Below the pieces are notes generated by a model, which did not search any database, was not told the DNA's origin, and saw only the letters and a program-made list of their open reading frames with translations. A program made the position numbers and the translations under genes. 14,009 nucleotides of DNA from Spyradomonas excrementavium (lineage in GTDB: Bacteria > Cyanobacteriota > Vampirovibrionia > Gastranaerophilales > Gastranaerophilaceae): assembly GCA_018714005.1 (NCBI GenBank), contig DVOA01000128.1:1-14009 (forward strand), written 5' to 3'. Shown here piece by piece: positions 5,191-11,674 of this stretch; position 1 is the first letter of the stretch; every line of letters starts with the position of its first letter.

Positions 5191-8160
5191 CTAATTCCCG
5201 CTGCCAAGCGAGAAAATCTTGTAAATTTCTTCATCAGAAAGCTCGGTAATAACCTTTTCGCCCTCAAATACAGCAACATTCGCAAGGTCTTTTTTGTTGT
5301 TAATCATTTCGTCGATTTTTTCTTCAAAAGTGCCGAGCGTGATAAACCTGTGAACCATAACATTCTTGTCCTGACCGATTCTGTAGGTTCGGTCGGTTGC
5401 CTGATCTTCAACAGCGGGGTTCCACCAGAGGTCGTAATGGATTACGTTGGTCGCCGCAGTAAGGTTTAAACCTGTTCCGCCGGCTTTTAGCGAAAGAATC
5501 ATTACATTGGAATCCGGATTTTCCTGAAAATCCTTGATAAGGTCTTCACGCTGGGTTCTGTTCAGCGAACCGTGGAAGAAAAGCGGGTTTAGATTCAGCT
5601 CTTCGTTCAAAATATGGGTCAAAATGTTGCCCATTTCCTTGTACTGTGTGAAAATCAGCGTTTTTTCGTTGTTTTCGAGGATGTTTTTTGTGATTGAAAT
5701 AAGCTGTTCGGTCTTTCCTGACTGCTCTTTTGACATGTCGCCCGATTTTAAATACTGATAGGGGTGATTGCAAATCTGTTTCAATGCCGTAATCAGTTTG
5801 AAAATCATTCCGCGGCGGTTGATTCCGTTGAGCTTTGAAATATCGGACATCAAATTGTCCAAAACGCTTTGATAAAGCGCTGCCTGAGGCTTGCTCAAAT
5901 AGCAGTACTCGTTCAGAACCATTTTTTCCGGCAAATCCGAAATAATCGTCTTGTCCGTTTTTAAACGGCGCAAAATAAACGGAGAAATTGCCAGCCTAAG
6001 CTTTTCAGCCCTGTCAGACTGCTTGAATTTTTCAATAGGAATCGCATAACCTTTTTGAAAATCCCTGATTGAGCCCAGATAGCCGCGATTTATGAAATCA
6101 AAAATGCTCCAGAGCTCTGTCAGCTTGTTTTCCACAGGCGTACCGGTCATGGCGATTTTTACGTCGGATTTTATCATCTTAACGGCCTGAGTTTGCGAAG
6201 TGTCGGGGTTTTTGATGTTTTGGGCTTCATCAATTACAATCATTGACCACTTGTTTTTCTTAACTTCTTCAATATCTATGCGCAAAATCGCATAAGTCGT
6301 AATAATTACGTCCGCGGTTTTGTCGATTTTTCTGTCTATGCCGTGATAAATCGATGTTTTCAGCTCGGGCGCAAAATGGCTGATTTCTTTTACCCAGTTT
6401 CCCAGAAGTGTTGTCGGACAAACCACCAGAGCGGGCTGTTTGAGTTCTTTATCCTCTTTTAGCTTGGCAATGTAGCTGATAACCTGAATTGTTTTCCCCA
6501 GCCCCATGTCATCCGCCATGCAGCAGCCAAAACCTTTTTTAATATTCGTATAAAGCCATTTGAAACCGCGCTCCTGATAAGGGCGCAGAACGCCTGCGAG
6601 GTTTTTCGGCGGCGGAACATCCTCTGTTTTGGTCAAATCCTTGAGAATATTCGCAAAAGCCTCGTCATAGTCGAATTCATAGTCGTCCAGCTGCTGGGAA
6701 AGCGCTGCATGGAGAATATCCATCTTGTTCTGGTCGGTAATTTTCGGGTTTTTGACTTTTTCGATAAGTTTTTCGTTTTCTGTTTTGTCAATCAAAACAT
6801 ATTTATCTTTGTACTTGATAAGCCCCTGAGCGTCTTTTGTCAGGGCTTCGTATTCTTCAACGGTCAATTTTTCATCGCCGATTGCAATTGTGTATGAAAA
6901 TTCAAACAAATCGTTCAAAACCGCATTTGAAGCGCCGTTTCCGGTAATGATATCACGCAGCTCGACCATTCTTGAAGCCTTAACTTTGGCGTTAATTGAG
7001 GCTCTCGGGGTGATAATGTGGTCAATTCCCTCAGGCAAAATGACTTCAATCGAGGCTTTTTGCAGATAATAAGAAATCTGCGCGATAATTTTGTAAACCT
7101 CGTTCAAATTCAGCATGAGCGAGAAATTATTCTCCGGCTCGTACAAATCCTCTATTTCCGGATAATATCTGGCAATATATGCGAGCTGTTTTTCCGTAAG
7201 GTTTGCGACTTCCTGGTTTGAATAATCCTCAAACGATTCGGTTTCCGCATAAATCGCCTCCATAAAATGCGATTCGCCAGTTCTTTTGTTTCTGATAAGG
7301 ATTTTCAGCTGATAGCTGTCGTCATCGAGTTTAATAATATGGAATTCGGGCGTAATTTCGTACTTGCCGATATAAATTTCATCCAGCCACTCGGAAATTC
7401 CCAGCGCATAGTCCAAACCTCTTACATATCGCTTGTTTGAGGCGTCTTTTATAAAGTAAATTGCGGCTTTTGCGTCTTTAAATTTGCCGGTTTTGAGCCC
7501 GAGGAATTTAAAAATAATAAAATTCAAATATTTGTCAATAAGCTTGTCAATATTAAATTTTTCCTCGTTAAGCACAAAGCCTTTTGGCAGGTTGTTTCTG
7601 ATTTCGTTAATATAATTGATTACATCTTTGTTTGTTTTGTAGATTTCGTATTTTATATTAAAAATGTTGTCCGTGTATTTTACAACGGGGATAAAATGCA
7701 GTTTTTCAATGATTTTCAGGATAATTTGCGTAAATTTGTTCAAATAATTAAAACTTTCCGACCCGTCCGCAAAATCAAGGATTTCATTGAAGCTGGAGAA
7801 ATATTCCCAGATAATTTCGGGTTTTACTTTGTAGCCGATTTCGTCGCGTCCGTTGATTTCCATTATGTTTGAGCTGAAACGGTAGAGCGAGCCTTTGGAT
7901 TTTAAATAAAATTCAAAATTATTCGTTGGGGTAACGAAAAATTCGCCGTTTTCAAGCAGATAAAAGTCAGTATTTCTCAATGGTGTGTTGTTTGCGAGAA
8001 AAACGTTTTCAAACTCGTCTTCAAAAAGCTGGTAAATCGTGCTCAATTGCAGGCGAAAATCTTTGTTTTCCATTCCGACGGGATTTTCGGTCAAATTTGC
8101 GAAAAGTTCGTCAATATTGTTCTTTTTTATGTTCAAATTCATCGGCATAGTTAATTCCAT
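5191..8160 (-). CDS. SNF2-family DNA-dependent ATPase (Swi2/Snf2 helicase-like)
   Basis: A 989-residue SNF2-family protein, a class that translocates on double-stranded DNA and remodels protein-DNA complexes rather than unwinding strands. The ATPase begins near residue 530 (LRPYQERGFKWL). Motif I is DDMGLGKT (Lys556), motif II DEAQ (644-647), motif III MTGTPVEN, motif V AGGTGLNLTAATNVIHYD, and motif VI QATDRTYRIGQ (920-930), so both RecA lobes look active. The ~520-residue N-terminal part is cysteine-free, with no SWIM zinc finger. Its segment near 420-465 (IAIGDEKLTVEEYEAL, then KYVLID) resembles the bacterial SNF2-associated domain. Role is unknown: transcription recycling (RapA-like), repair or genome defence are all possible, and no nuclease or methylase gene adjoins it. 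The start is uncertain: Met1 has GGAG only 1 nt away, so Met5 (8146-8148) may be used. Repeat arrays of opposite orientation flank the gene. Confidence 0.93.
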   Translation of the reverse strand: MELTMPMNLNIKKNNIDELFANLTENPVGMENKDFRLQLSTIYQLFEDEFENVFLANNTPLRNTDFYLLENGEFFVTPTNNFEFYLKSKGSLYRFSSNIMEINGRDEIGYKVKPEIIWEYFSSFNEILDFADGSESFNYLNKFTQIILKIIEKLHFIPVVKYTDNIFNIKYEIYKTNKDVINYINEIRNNLPKGFVLNEEKFNIDKLIDKYLNFIIFKFLGLKTGKFKDAKAAIYFIKDASNKRYVRGLDYALGISEWLDEIYIGKYEITPEFHIIKLDDDSYQLKILIRNKRTGESHFMEAIYAETESFEDYSNQEVANLTEKQLAYIARYYPEIEDLYEPENNFSLMLNLNEVYKIIAQISYYLQKASIEVILPEGIDHIITPRASINAKVKASRMVELRDIITGNGASNAVLNDLFEFSYTIAIGDEKLTVEEYEALTKDAQGLIKYKDKYVLIDKTENEKLIEKVKNPKITDQNKMDILHAALSQQLDDYEFDYDEAFANILKDLTKTEDVPPPKNLAGVLRPYQERGFKWLYTNIKKGFGCCMADDMGLGKTIQVISYIAKLKEDKELKQPALVVCPTTLLGNWVKEISHFAPELKTSIYHGIDRKIDKTADVIITTYAILRIDIEEVKKNKWSMIVIDEAQNIKNPDTSQTQAVKMIKSDVKIAMTGTPVENKLTELWSIFDFINRGYLGSIRDFQKGYAIPIEKFKQSDRAEKLRLAISPFILRRLKTDKTIISDLPEKMVLNEYCYLSKPQAALYQSVLDNLMSDISKLNGINRRGMIFKLITALKQICNHPYQYLKSGDMSKEQSGKTEQLISITKNILENNEKTLIFTQYKEMGNILTHILNEELNLNPLFFHGSLNRTQREDLIKDFQENPDSNVMILSLKAGGTGLNLTAATNVIHYDLWWNPAVEDQATDRTYRIGQDKNVMVHRFITLGTFEEKIDEMINNKKDLANVAVFEGEKVITELSDEEIYKIFSLGSGN

Positions 8161-8173
8161 TCTCCGGTAATTA

Positions 8174-8182
8174 ATTATATCA
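8174..8182 (-). promoter_or_regulatory. Extended -10 promoter of the SNF2 gene
   Basis: The minus strand reads TGA-TATAAT, a perfect -10 hexamer (8174-8179) with the TGn extension. A start point about 7 nt downstream would fall near 8167, leaving a leader of only 7 nt before Met1 or about 19 nt before Met5. No convincing -35 hexamer is seen. Confidence 0.55.
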
Positions 8183-8235
8183 AAAAATGGCGGATTTTGG
8201 AAATTTGGTTGGGATTTTTTGCGGGGGCGTTTGGT

Positions 8236-8300
8236 TGGGGCGTAAAAAAGTGAAAAATATCACTTTTTACTTTGGGTTTGGTGCTTGGGCGTAAAAAGTA
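8236..8300 (+). repeat. Collapsed repeat unit at the left edge of array C
   Basis: A linker-like GGGGCGTAAAAAAGTGA is followed at once by TATCACTTTTTACTTTGGG, then a full linker (TTTGGTGCTTGGGCG). The 63-nt core has been replaced by the few bases between GTGA and TCAC, leaving a short hairpin at 8242-8270 (11 bp, one bulged A, loop AAAATA). It reads as a unit that lost its core by deletion between the arms, or alternatively as an ancestral unit before core insertion. Confidence 0.65.
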
Positions 8301-8363
8301 AAGAACATTAATTTTTCTAGCTCGATTCGCTTCGCTCATAGGCGTCGAAAAATTAACATTCTT
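8301..8363 (+). repeat. Palindromic repeat core, copy 4 (array C)
   Basis: Arms AAGAACATTAATTTTTC and GAAAAATTAACATTCTT surround the standard 29-nt centre with TC at its variable site. Two arm positions fail to pair on this strand (C-A and A-C) and become G-T/T-G on the other. It differs from copy 5 at one base. The 40-nt linker to copy 5 runs from 8364 to 8403. Confidence 0.92.
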
Positions 8364-8403
8364 CCCTTTTTACTTTGGGTTTGGTGCTTGGGCGTAAAAA
8401 GAA

Positions 8404-8466
8404 AAGAATATTAATTTTTCTAGCTCGATTCGCTTCGCTCATAGGCGTCGAAAAATTAACATTCTT
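8404..8466 (+). repeat. Palindromic repeat core, copy 5 (array C)
   Basis: This core begins exactly 103 nt after copy 4. Arms AAGAATATTAATTTTTC and GAAAAATTAACATTCTT pair at 16 of 17 positions, the exception being A-C. It is followed by the linker start CACTTTTTACTTTGGG (8468-8482) and then unique sequence. Confidence 0.92.
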
Positions 8467-8496
8467 CACTTTTTACTTTGGGAATCATTGTTTTGA

Positions 8497-8532
8497 GGGG
8501 GTTTGAGGGTGGAGGAGGATGGGGGAGGGGGG
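8497..8532 (+). other. G-rich tract with potential to form a G-quadruplex
   Basis: Four G-runs of at least three (8497-8501, 8507-8509, 8521-8525, 8527-8532) are separated by loops of 5, 11 and 1 nt, which fits a permissive quadruplex pattern on the plus strand. It lies just after repeat copy 5. A G-rich but weaker stretch (2879-2910) lies in the same place after copy 2. Confidence 0.5.
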
Positions 8533-8714
8533 AATAAATATTTAGTTTGTAAACAAAAAAAATATTTTAAATAAATCGTATTATTTTATAAATAATTTCC
8601 CATTTGCTTCCCAAAAACAGGAAAAAATCCCCCAAATTTTTTCAATTAATAAAAAAGTTCGCAGATTTTTTCCGATTTTTTGAAAAAACCAAAAATTAAC
8701 CTCCCCGAAACAGT
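8533..8714. other. AT-rich intergenic stretch upstream of the glnA promoter
   Basis: No gene is seen here. The stretch is very AT-rich, with several A/T tracts of six or more (for example around 8550, 8635, 8651 and 8668-8688). Tracts directly upstream of a -35 can act as an UP element or bend DNA, so a role in glnA expression is possible. I found no NtcA-type GTA-N8-TAC palindrome near the promoter. Confidence 0.3.
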
Positions 8715-8743
8715 TTGACACACAGGAAAAATGAACTGATAAT
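8715..8743 (+). promoter_or_regulatory. Sigma70-type promoter of glnA
   Basis: A perfect TTGACA (8715-8720) and GATAAT (8738-8743), one base off consensus, are spaced by the optimal 17 nt. The start point should be near 8750, giving a leader of about 43 nt that contains AAGGAG 5 nt before the ATG. The leader is too short for a known glutamine riboswitch. Confidence 0.8.
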
Positions 8744-8792
8744 TAAAAACATAGGAACAAAAAAATACATGAAGCTGTGAAAAGGAGAAAAA

Positions 8793-10157
8793 ATGGCACC
8801 AATTAGCTACATTCCGAAACAATCAAAAGAACTTACAAACGACGAGATAAAAAGACTGATAAAAGAAAATCAGGTTAACTTTATCCGCCTGCAATTCGTC
8901 GATATTAACGGTCAGGTGAAAAATATGGCGATTCCCTCCGTCCAAATCGACAAAATCCTCAACAATGAGCTAATGCTCGACGGCTCCTCAATCAAAGGCT
9001 TCAGAAGTATTGAAACTTCCGACATGTATTTTTATCCGGATAAAAGCACTTTTGCACTTCTCCCCTGGCGAAGCAAAGAAGAAGGCAATGTCGCAAGAAT
9101 TATCTGCGATATTCACAATGCAGACGGAACCCCCTTTGAAGGCTGCCCCAGATGTAACCTCAAAAGGGTAATTCAAGAAGCAAAAGACCTCGGTTTCGTC
9201 ATGAATGTCGGGCCGGAAGCGGAATTCTTCCTTTTTAAACGCGACGAAGAAAAAAGAGCAACAACTCTCACCCACGATAAAGCCGGCTACTACGATGTAG
9301 GGCCCGATGACCACGGCGAAGATATCAGGGGCGAAATTGTTTATACGCTCCAAAAAATGGGCTTTGAAATCGAAGCCAGCCACCACGAAGTTGCGCAGGG
9401 ACAGCATGAAGTCGATTTTAAATACACAGATACGCTTACAAGCGCCGATAATATCATAACTTTCAAATATGCGGTAAAAGCTGTTGCCTCAAAACACGGT
9501 CTTCATGCAACTTTCATGCCAAAACCGATTTTCGGCATAAACGGCTCGGGCATGCACTGTAATGTTTCGCTCTTCAAAGACGGAAAAAATGCTTTCCTTG
9601 ACGAATCCAGAACCTATAAGCTTTCTCAGGAAGCGCTCTGGGTTATCGGCGGACTTTTGGACAACGTAAAAGCCTTCACCGCTGTTACGAACCCGCTTGT
9701 TAACAGCTATAAACGCCTTGTTCCGGGTTATGAAGCTCCCGTTTATCTCGCATGGTCAAATGCAAACAGAAGTGCCCTCATAAGAGTTCCGGCTAAACGC
9801 GGTCAGGCAACCAGAGTTGAGCTCCGTTCTCCCGACCCGAGCTGCAACCCTTATCTTGCGCTTGCGGTAATTTTACAGGCAGCAATGGACGGTGTTAAAA
9901 ACAGAAAAGAGCCCATGCTTCCCGTTGAACACAATATTTATGATATGACGGAAAAAGAAAGAAAAAGAAGCAAAATTGACACGCTTCCCGGAAGTCTGCT
10001 TGAGGCTTTGCAGCTTATGGAGAAAAATGACGTTGTTAAAAATGCGCTCGGTGAGCATATTTTCAACGAATTTCTCACTGCAAAATACAAAGAGTGGGAT
10101 GAGTTCAGAACTTACGTTTCTCAATGGGAACTCGACAGATATCTGGAAAGATATTAA
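8793..10157 (+). CDS. glnA: Glutamine synthetase, type I-alpha
   Basis: A 454-residue glutamine synthetase, which makes glutamine from glutamate, ammonia and ATP as a cytosolic dodecamer. Landmarks are DGSSIKGF (63-70), metal-ligand PEAEFFLF (E142/E144), ASHHEVAQGQHEVDF (195-209), KPIFGINGSGMHCN (244-257), the flap NPLVNSYKRLVPGYEAP (300-316), NRSALIRVP (325-333) and VELRSPDPSCNPYLA (342-356). Length, sequence and absence of the adenylylation-tyrosine region match the I-alpha class of Firmicutes such as B. subtilis. Where B. subtilis GlnA has Arg62, implicated in feedback control (GSSIEGFVRIEESD), this enzyme has Ser72 (GSSIKGFRSIETSD), so regulation may differ. The gene stands alone between its own promoter (8715-8743) and terminator (10179-10207). 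Confidence 0.97.
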   Translation: MAPISYIPKQSKELTNDEIKRLIKENQVNFIRLQFVDINGQVKNMAIPSVQIDKILNNELMLDGSSIKGFRSIETSDMYFYPDKSTFALLPWRSKEEGNVARIICDIHNADGTPFEGCPRCNLKRVIQEAKDLGFVMNVGPEAEFFLFKRDEEKRATTLTHDKAGYYDVGPDDHGEDIRGEIVYTLQKMGFEIEASHHEVAQGQHEVDFKYTDTLTSADNIITFKYAVKAVASKHGLHATFMPKPIFGINGSGMHCNVSLFKDGKNAFLDESRTYKLSQEALWVIGGLLDNVKAFTAVTNPLVNSYKRLVPGYEAPVYLAWSNANRSALIRVPAKRGQATRVELRSPDPSCNPYLALAVILQAAMDGVKNRKEPMLPVEHNIYDMTEKERKRSKIDTLPGSLLEALQLMEKNDVVKNALGEHIFNEFLTAKYKEWDEFRTYVSQWELDRYLERY

Positions 10158-10178
10158 TAAATCTTTGGTTAGAACTTC

Positions 10179-10207
10179 AAAGGCGGACAAAAGTCCGTCT
10201 TTTTTTT
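10179..10207 (+). terminator. Intrinsic terminator of glnA
   Basis: GGCGGAC and GTCCGTC pair around an AAAA loop (7 bp with one G-U), extended by AAA-TTT pairing and followed by an unbroken run of eight T. It starts 21 nt after the glnA stop. Confidence 0.92.
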
Positions 10208-10263
10208 ATGTGTAACAATTTATTTTAAAATCGCCCCTTTTCGGGATTCTTTTGGCTTTAACA

Positions 10264-10272
10264 TGCTAGAAT
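10264..10272 (+). promoter_or_regulatory. Putative extended -10 promoter of the FliO-NeuB operon
   Basis: TGC-TAGAAT is an extended -10 element located 27 nt before the FliO-like start, in the only gap after the glnA terminator. No matching -35 is evident. It is the sole promoter-like site I see before five closely spaced genes. Confidence 0.4.
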
Positions 10273-10299
10273 TTAATTAACAGTAAACAGGGGTAGTTG

Positions 10300-10779
10300 A
10301 TGAAAAAGATTTTATTTTTGATAAACGTACTATTTTTTAGCACAAATACGGGCTTTTGCGCAGTTTCCGTGCCCGAATCAATGAAAAACGCCATGAAAAC
10401 CCAATCCGACATGCCCAGCCTGCTGAATCTTGTTATTTCCATGATTCTTGTTATCGGGCTGATTTACCTTACCGGCTGGGTTTATCAGAAACTTAACAGG
10501 GTTAATCAGGCAAAGCTGAAAGACAAATTTGCCGGCAAAAATACCTTTAAAATCGTTTCCTCTTTGCCTTTGGGCTCACAAAAGAACCTTTACGCCGTGG
10601 AATTTAACGATAAAATCCTCGTTGTGGGTGCAACGCAAAATAATATTACGATTTTAAAGGATTATGACAAAGACGGCGCTTCTTCGCATGCGCAGGAGCT
10701 CAGCAAGACGGCTTTTGACCTGCAGCAAGAGGAAAAAGACGACGAACTTGCGCAACTGTACAAAAAATACAAGAATTAA
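10300..10779 (+). CDS. fliO: FliO-like flagellar export-apparatus membrane protein
   Basis: A 159-residue protein that matches FliO, a small membrane protein helping assemble the FliP/Q/R core of the flagellar type III export gate. A hydrophobic N-terminal segment (1-21, probable signal peptide) precedes a membrane helix (about 41-60, LLNLVISMILVIGLIYLTGW). The cytosolic FliO signature is KIVSSLPLGSQKNLYAVEFNDKILVVGATQNNITIL (84-119), equivalent to LGPKQSLYVVEVGDRILLLG in family members. The tail is charged and probably coiled. The ATG at 10300 is preferred over TTG at 10297 because AGGGG (10289-10293) then lies 6 nt upstream. It is not followed by fliP/Q/R; NeuB starts 10 nt later. FliO is poorly conserved, so the symbol is tentative. 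Confidence 0.7.
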   Translation: MKKILFLINVLFFSTNTGFCAVSVPESMKNAMKTQSDMPSLLNLVISMILVIGLIYLTGWVYQKLNRVNQAKLKDKFAGKNTFKIVSSLPLGSQKNLYAVEFNDKILVVGATQNNITILKDYDKDGASSHAQELSKTAFDLQQEEKDDELAQLYKKYKN

Positions 10780-10789
10780 GGGGTTTTAA

Positions 10790-11674
10790 TTGAGAAAAAA
10801 GGTTAGGGTTTTAAATAGAATCATCGGTGATAACGAGCCTTGCTTTGTAATCGCGGAAATCGGCATAAATCACAACGGTTCTGTTGATTTGGCTAAAAAA
10901 ATGATAGATGAAGCTGTTCTGGCCGGCTGCGACGCGGTAAAATTCCAGAAAAGGACTGTTGAGGCTGTTTATACGCCTGAGGAACTCGCCCAGCCACGCC
11001 CAAACTTTTTCGGACAAACAAACGGCGACCTGAAACGCGGGCTTGAACTGGGTTTTGAGGAATATAAAGAAATCGATGAATATTGCAAATCAAAAAAAAT
11101 TATGTGGTTCGCATCTTGCTGGGATAAGGGTTCTGTCGATTTTATTGACCAATTTGACCCGCCCTGCTACAAAATTGCGTCCGCGTCGCTGACTGACGAT
11201 GATTTGATTGCTTATACACGCTCAAAAGGCAAGCCAATTCTGCTTTCTACCGGCATGAGCACAATGGAAGAAATAAAACACGCAGTTGACCTACTCGGAA
11301 CGGACGATTTGGTGATTTATCACTGCACTTCGACCTATCCGTCCGAGCACAGAGAAATCAATATCCGTGCGATTGAGCAGTTCAGGGCGCTTTTTGACTG
11401 CCCTATCGGTTACAGCGGGCATGAAAAGGGCTATTTGCCGTCGGTTTTGGCTGCTGCATTCGGTGCAGCTTCTGTGGAACGCCACATAACCCTTGACAGA
11501 ACCCTCTGGGGCTCAGACCAGGCGGCAAGTCTTGAGGCAGAAGGGCTCAGAAGAATGGTTCGCGACATCAGAAGCGTGCCGGTGGTGCTCGGAGATGGTA
11601 AAAAAGTTGTTTATGAAAGCGAAAAACCTGTTTTGAAGAAACTTAGAAAGGTCAAAAATGCACAGCCCGCTTAA
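10790..11674 (+). CDS. NeuB-family nonulosonic (sialic-acid-type) acid synthase, short form
   Basis: A 294-residue member of the N-acetylneuraminate synthase family, which condenses phosphoenolpyruvate with an N-acylated hexosamine, or its 6-phosphate, to give a nine-carbon acid. The TIM barrel is complete: IAEIGINHNG (21-30), AVKFQK (49-54), KIASAS (128-133), LLSTGM (151-156), CTSTYP (179-184), IGYSGHEKG (206-214, H211), ERHITLD (230-236, H232), GSDQAAS (241-247). The C-terminal SAF (antifreeze-like) domain of classical ~340-residue NeuB is missing; the gene ends naturally rather than by frameshift. The segment FGQTNGDLKRGLEL recalls animal Neu5Ac-9-phosphate synthase. The start is TTG with AAGGGG 6 nt upstream, and no ATG occurs until Met38. 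It overlaps the following phosphatase gene by 17 nt. The product (sialic, legionaminic, pseudaminic or KDN-type) cannot be assigned. Confidence 0.88.
   Translation: MRKKVRVLNRIIGDNEPCFVIAEIGINHNGSVDLAKKMIDEAVLAGCDAVKFQKRTVEAVYTPEELAQPRPNFFGQTNGDLKRGLELGFEEYKEIDEYCKSKKIMWFASCWDKGSVDFIDQFDPPCYKIASASLTDDDLIAYTRSKGKPILLSTGMSTMEEIKHAVDLLGTDDLVIYHCTSTYPSEHREINIRAIEQFRALFDCPIGYSGHEKGYLPSVLAAAFGAASVERHITLDRTLWGSDQAASLEAEGLRRMVRDIRSVPVVLGDGKKVVYESEKPVLKKLRKVKNAQPA

Noticed and set aside
5170..5200. AGCT-AATC-AGCT hairpin as SNF2 terminator
   Set aside because: The stem is only 4 bp and AT-rich surroundings make the following T-run uninformative; the 23-bp inverted repeat further on is a better candidate.
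8744..8792. Glutamine riboswitch in the glnA leader
   Set aside because: The predicted leader is about 43 nt and lacks the conserved multi-stem core of known glnA-type riboswitches.
10297..10299. TTG start of the FliO-like gene
   Set aside because: The adjacent in-frame ATG at 10300 has better spacing from AGGGG (6 nt rather than 3).
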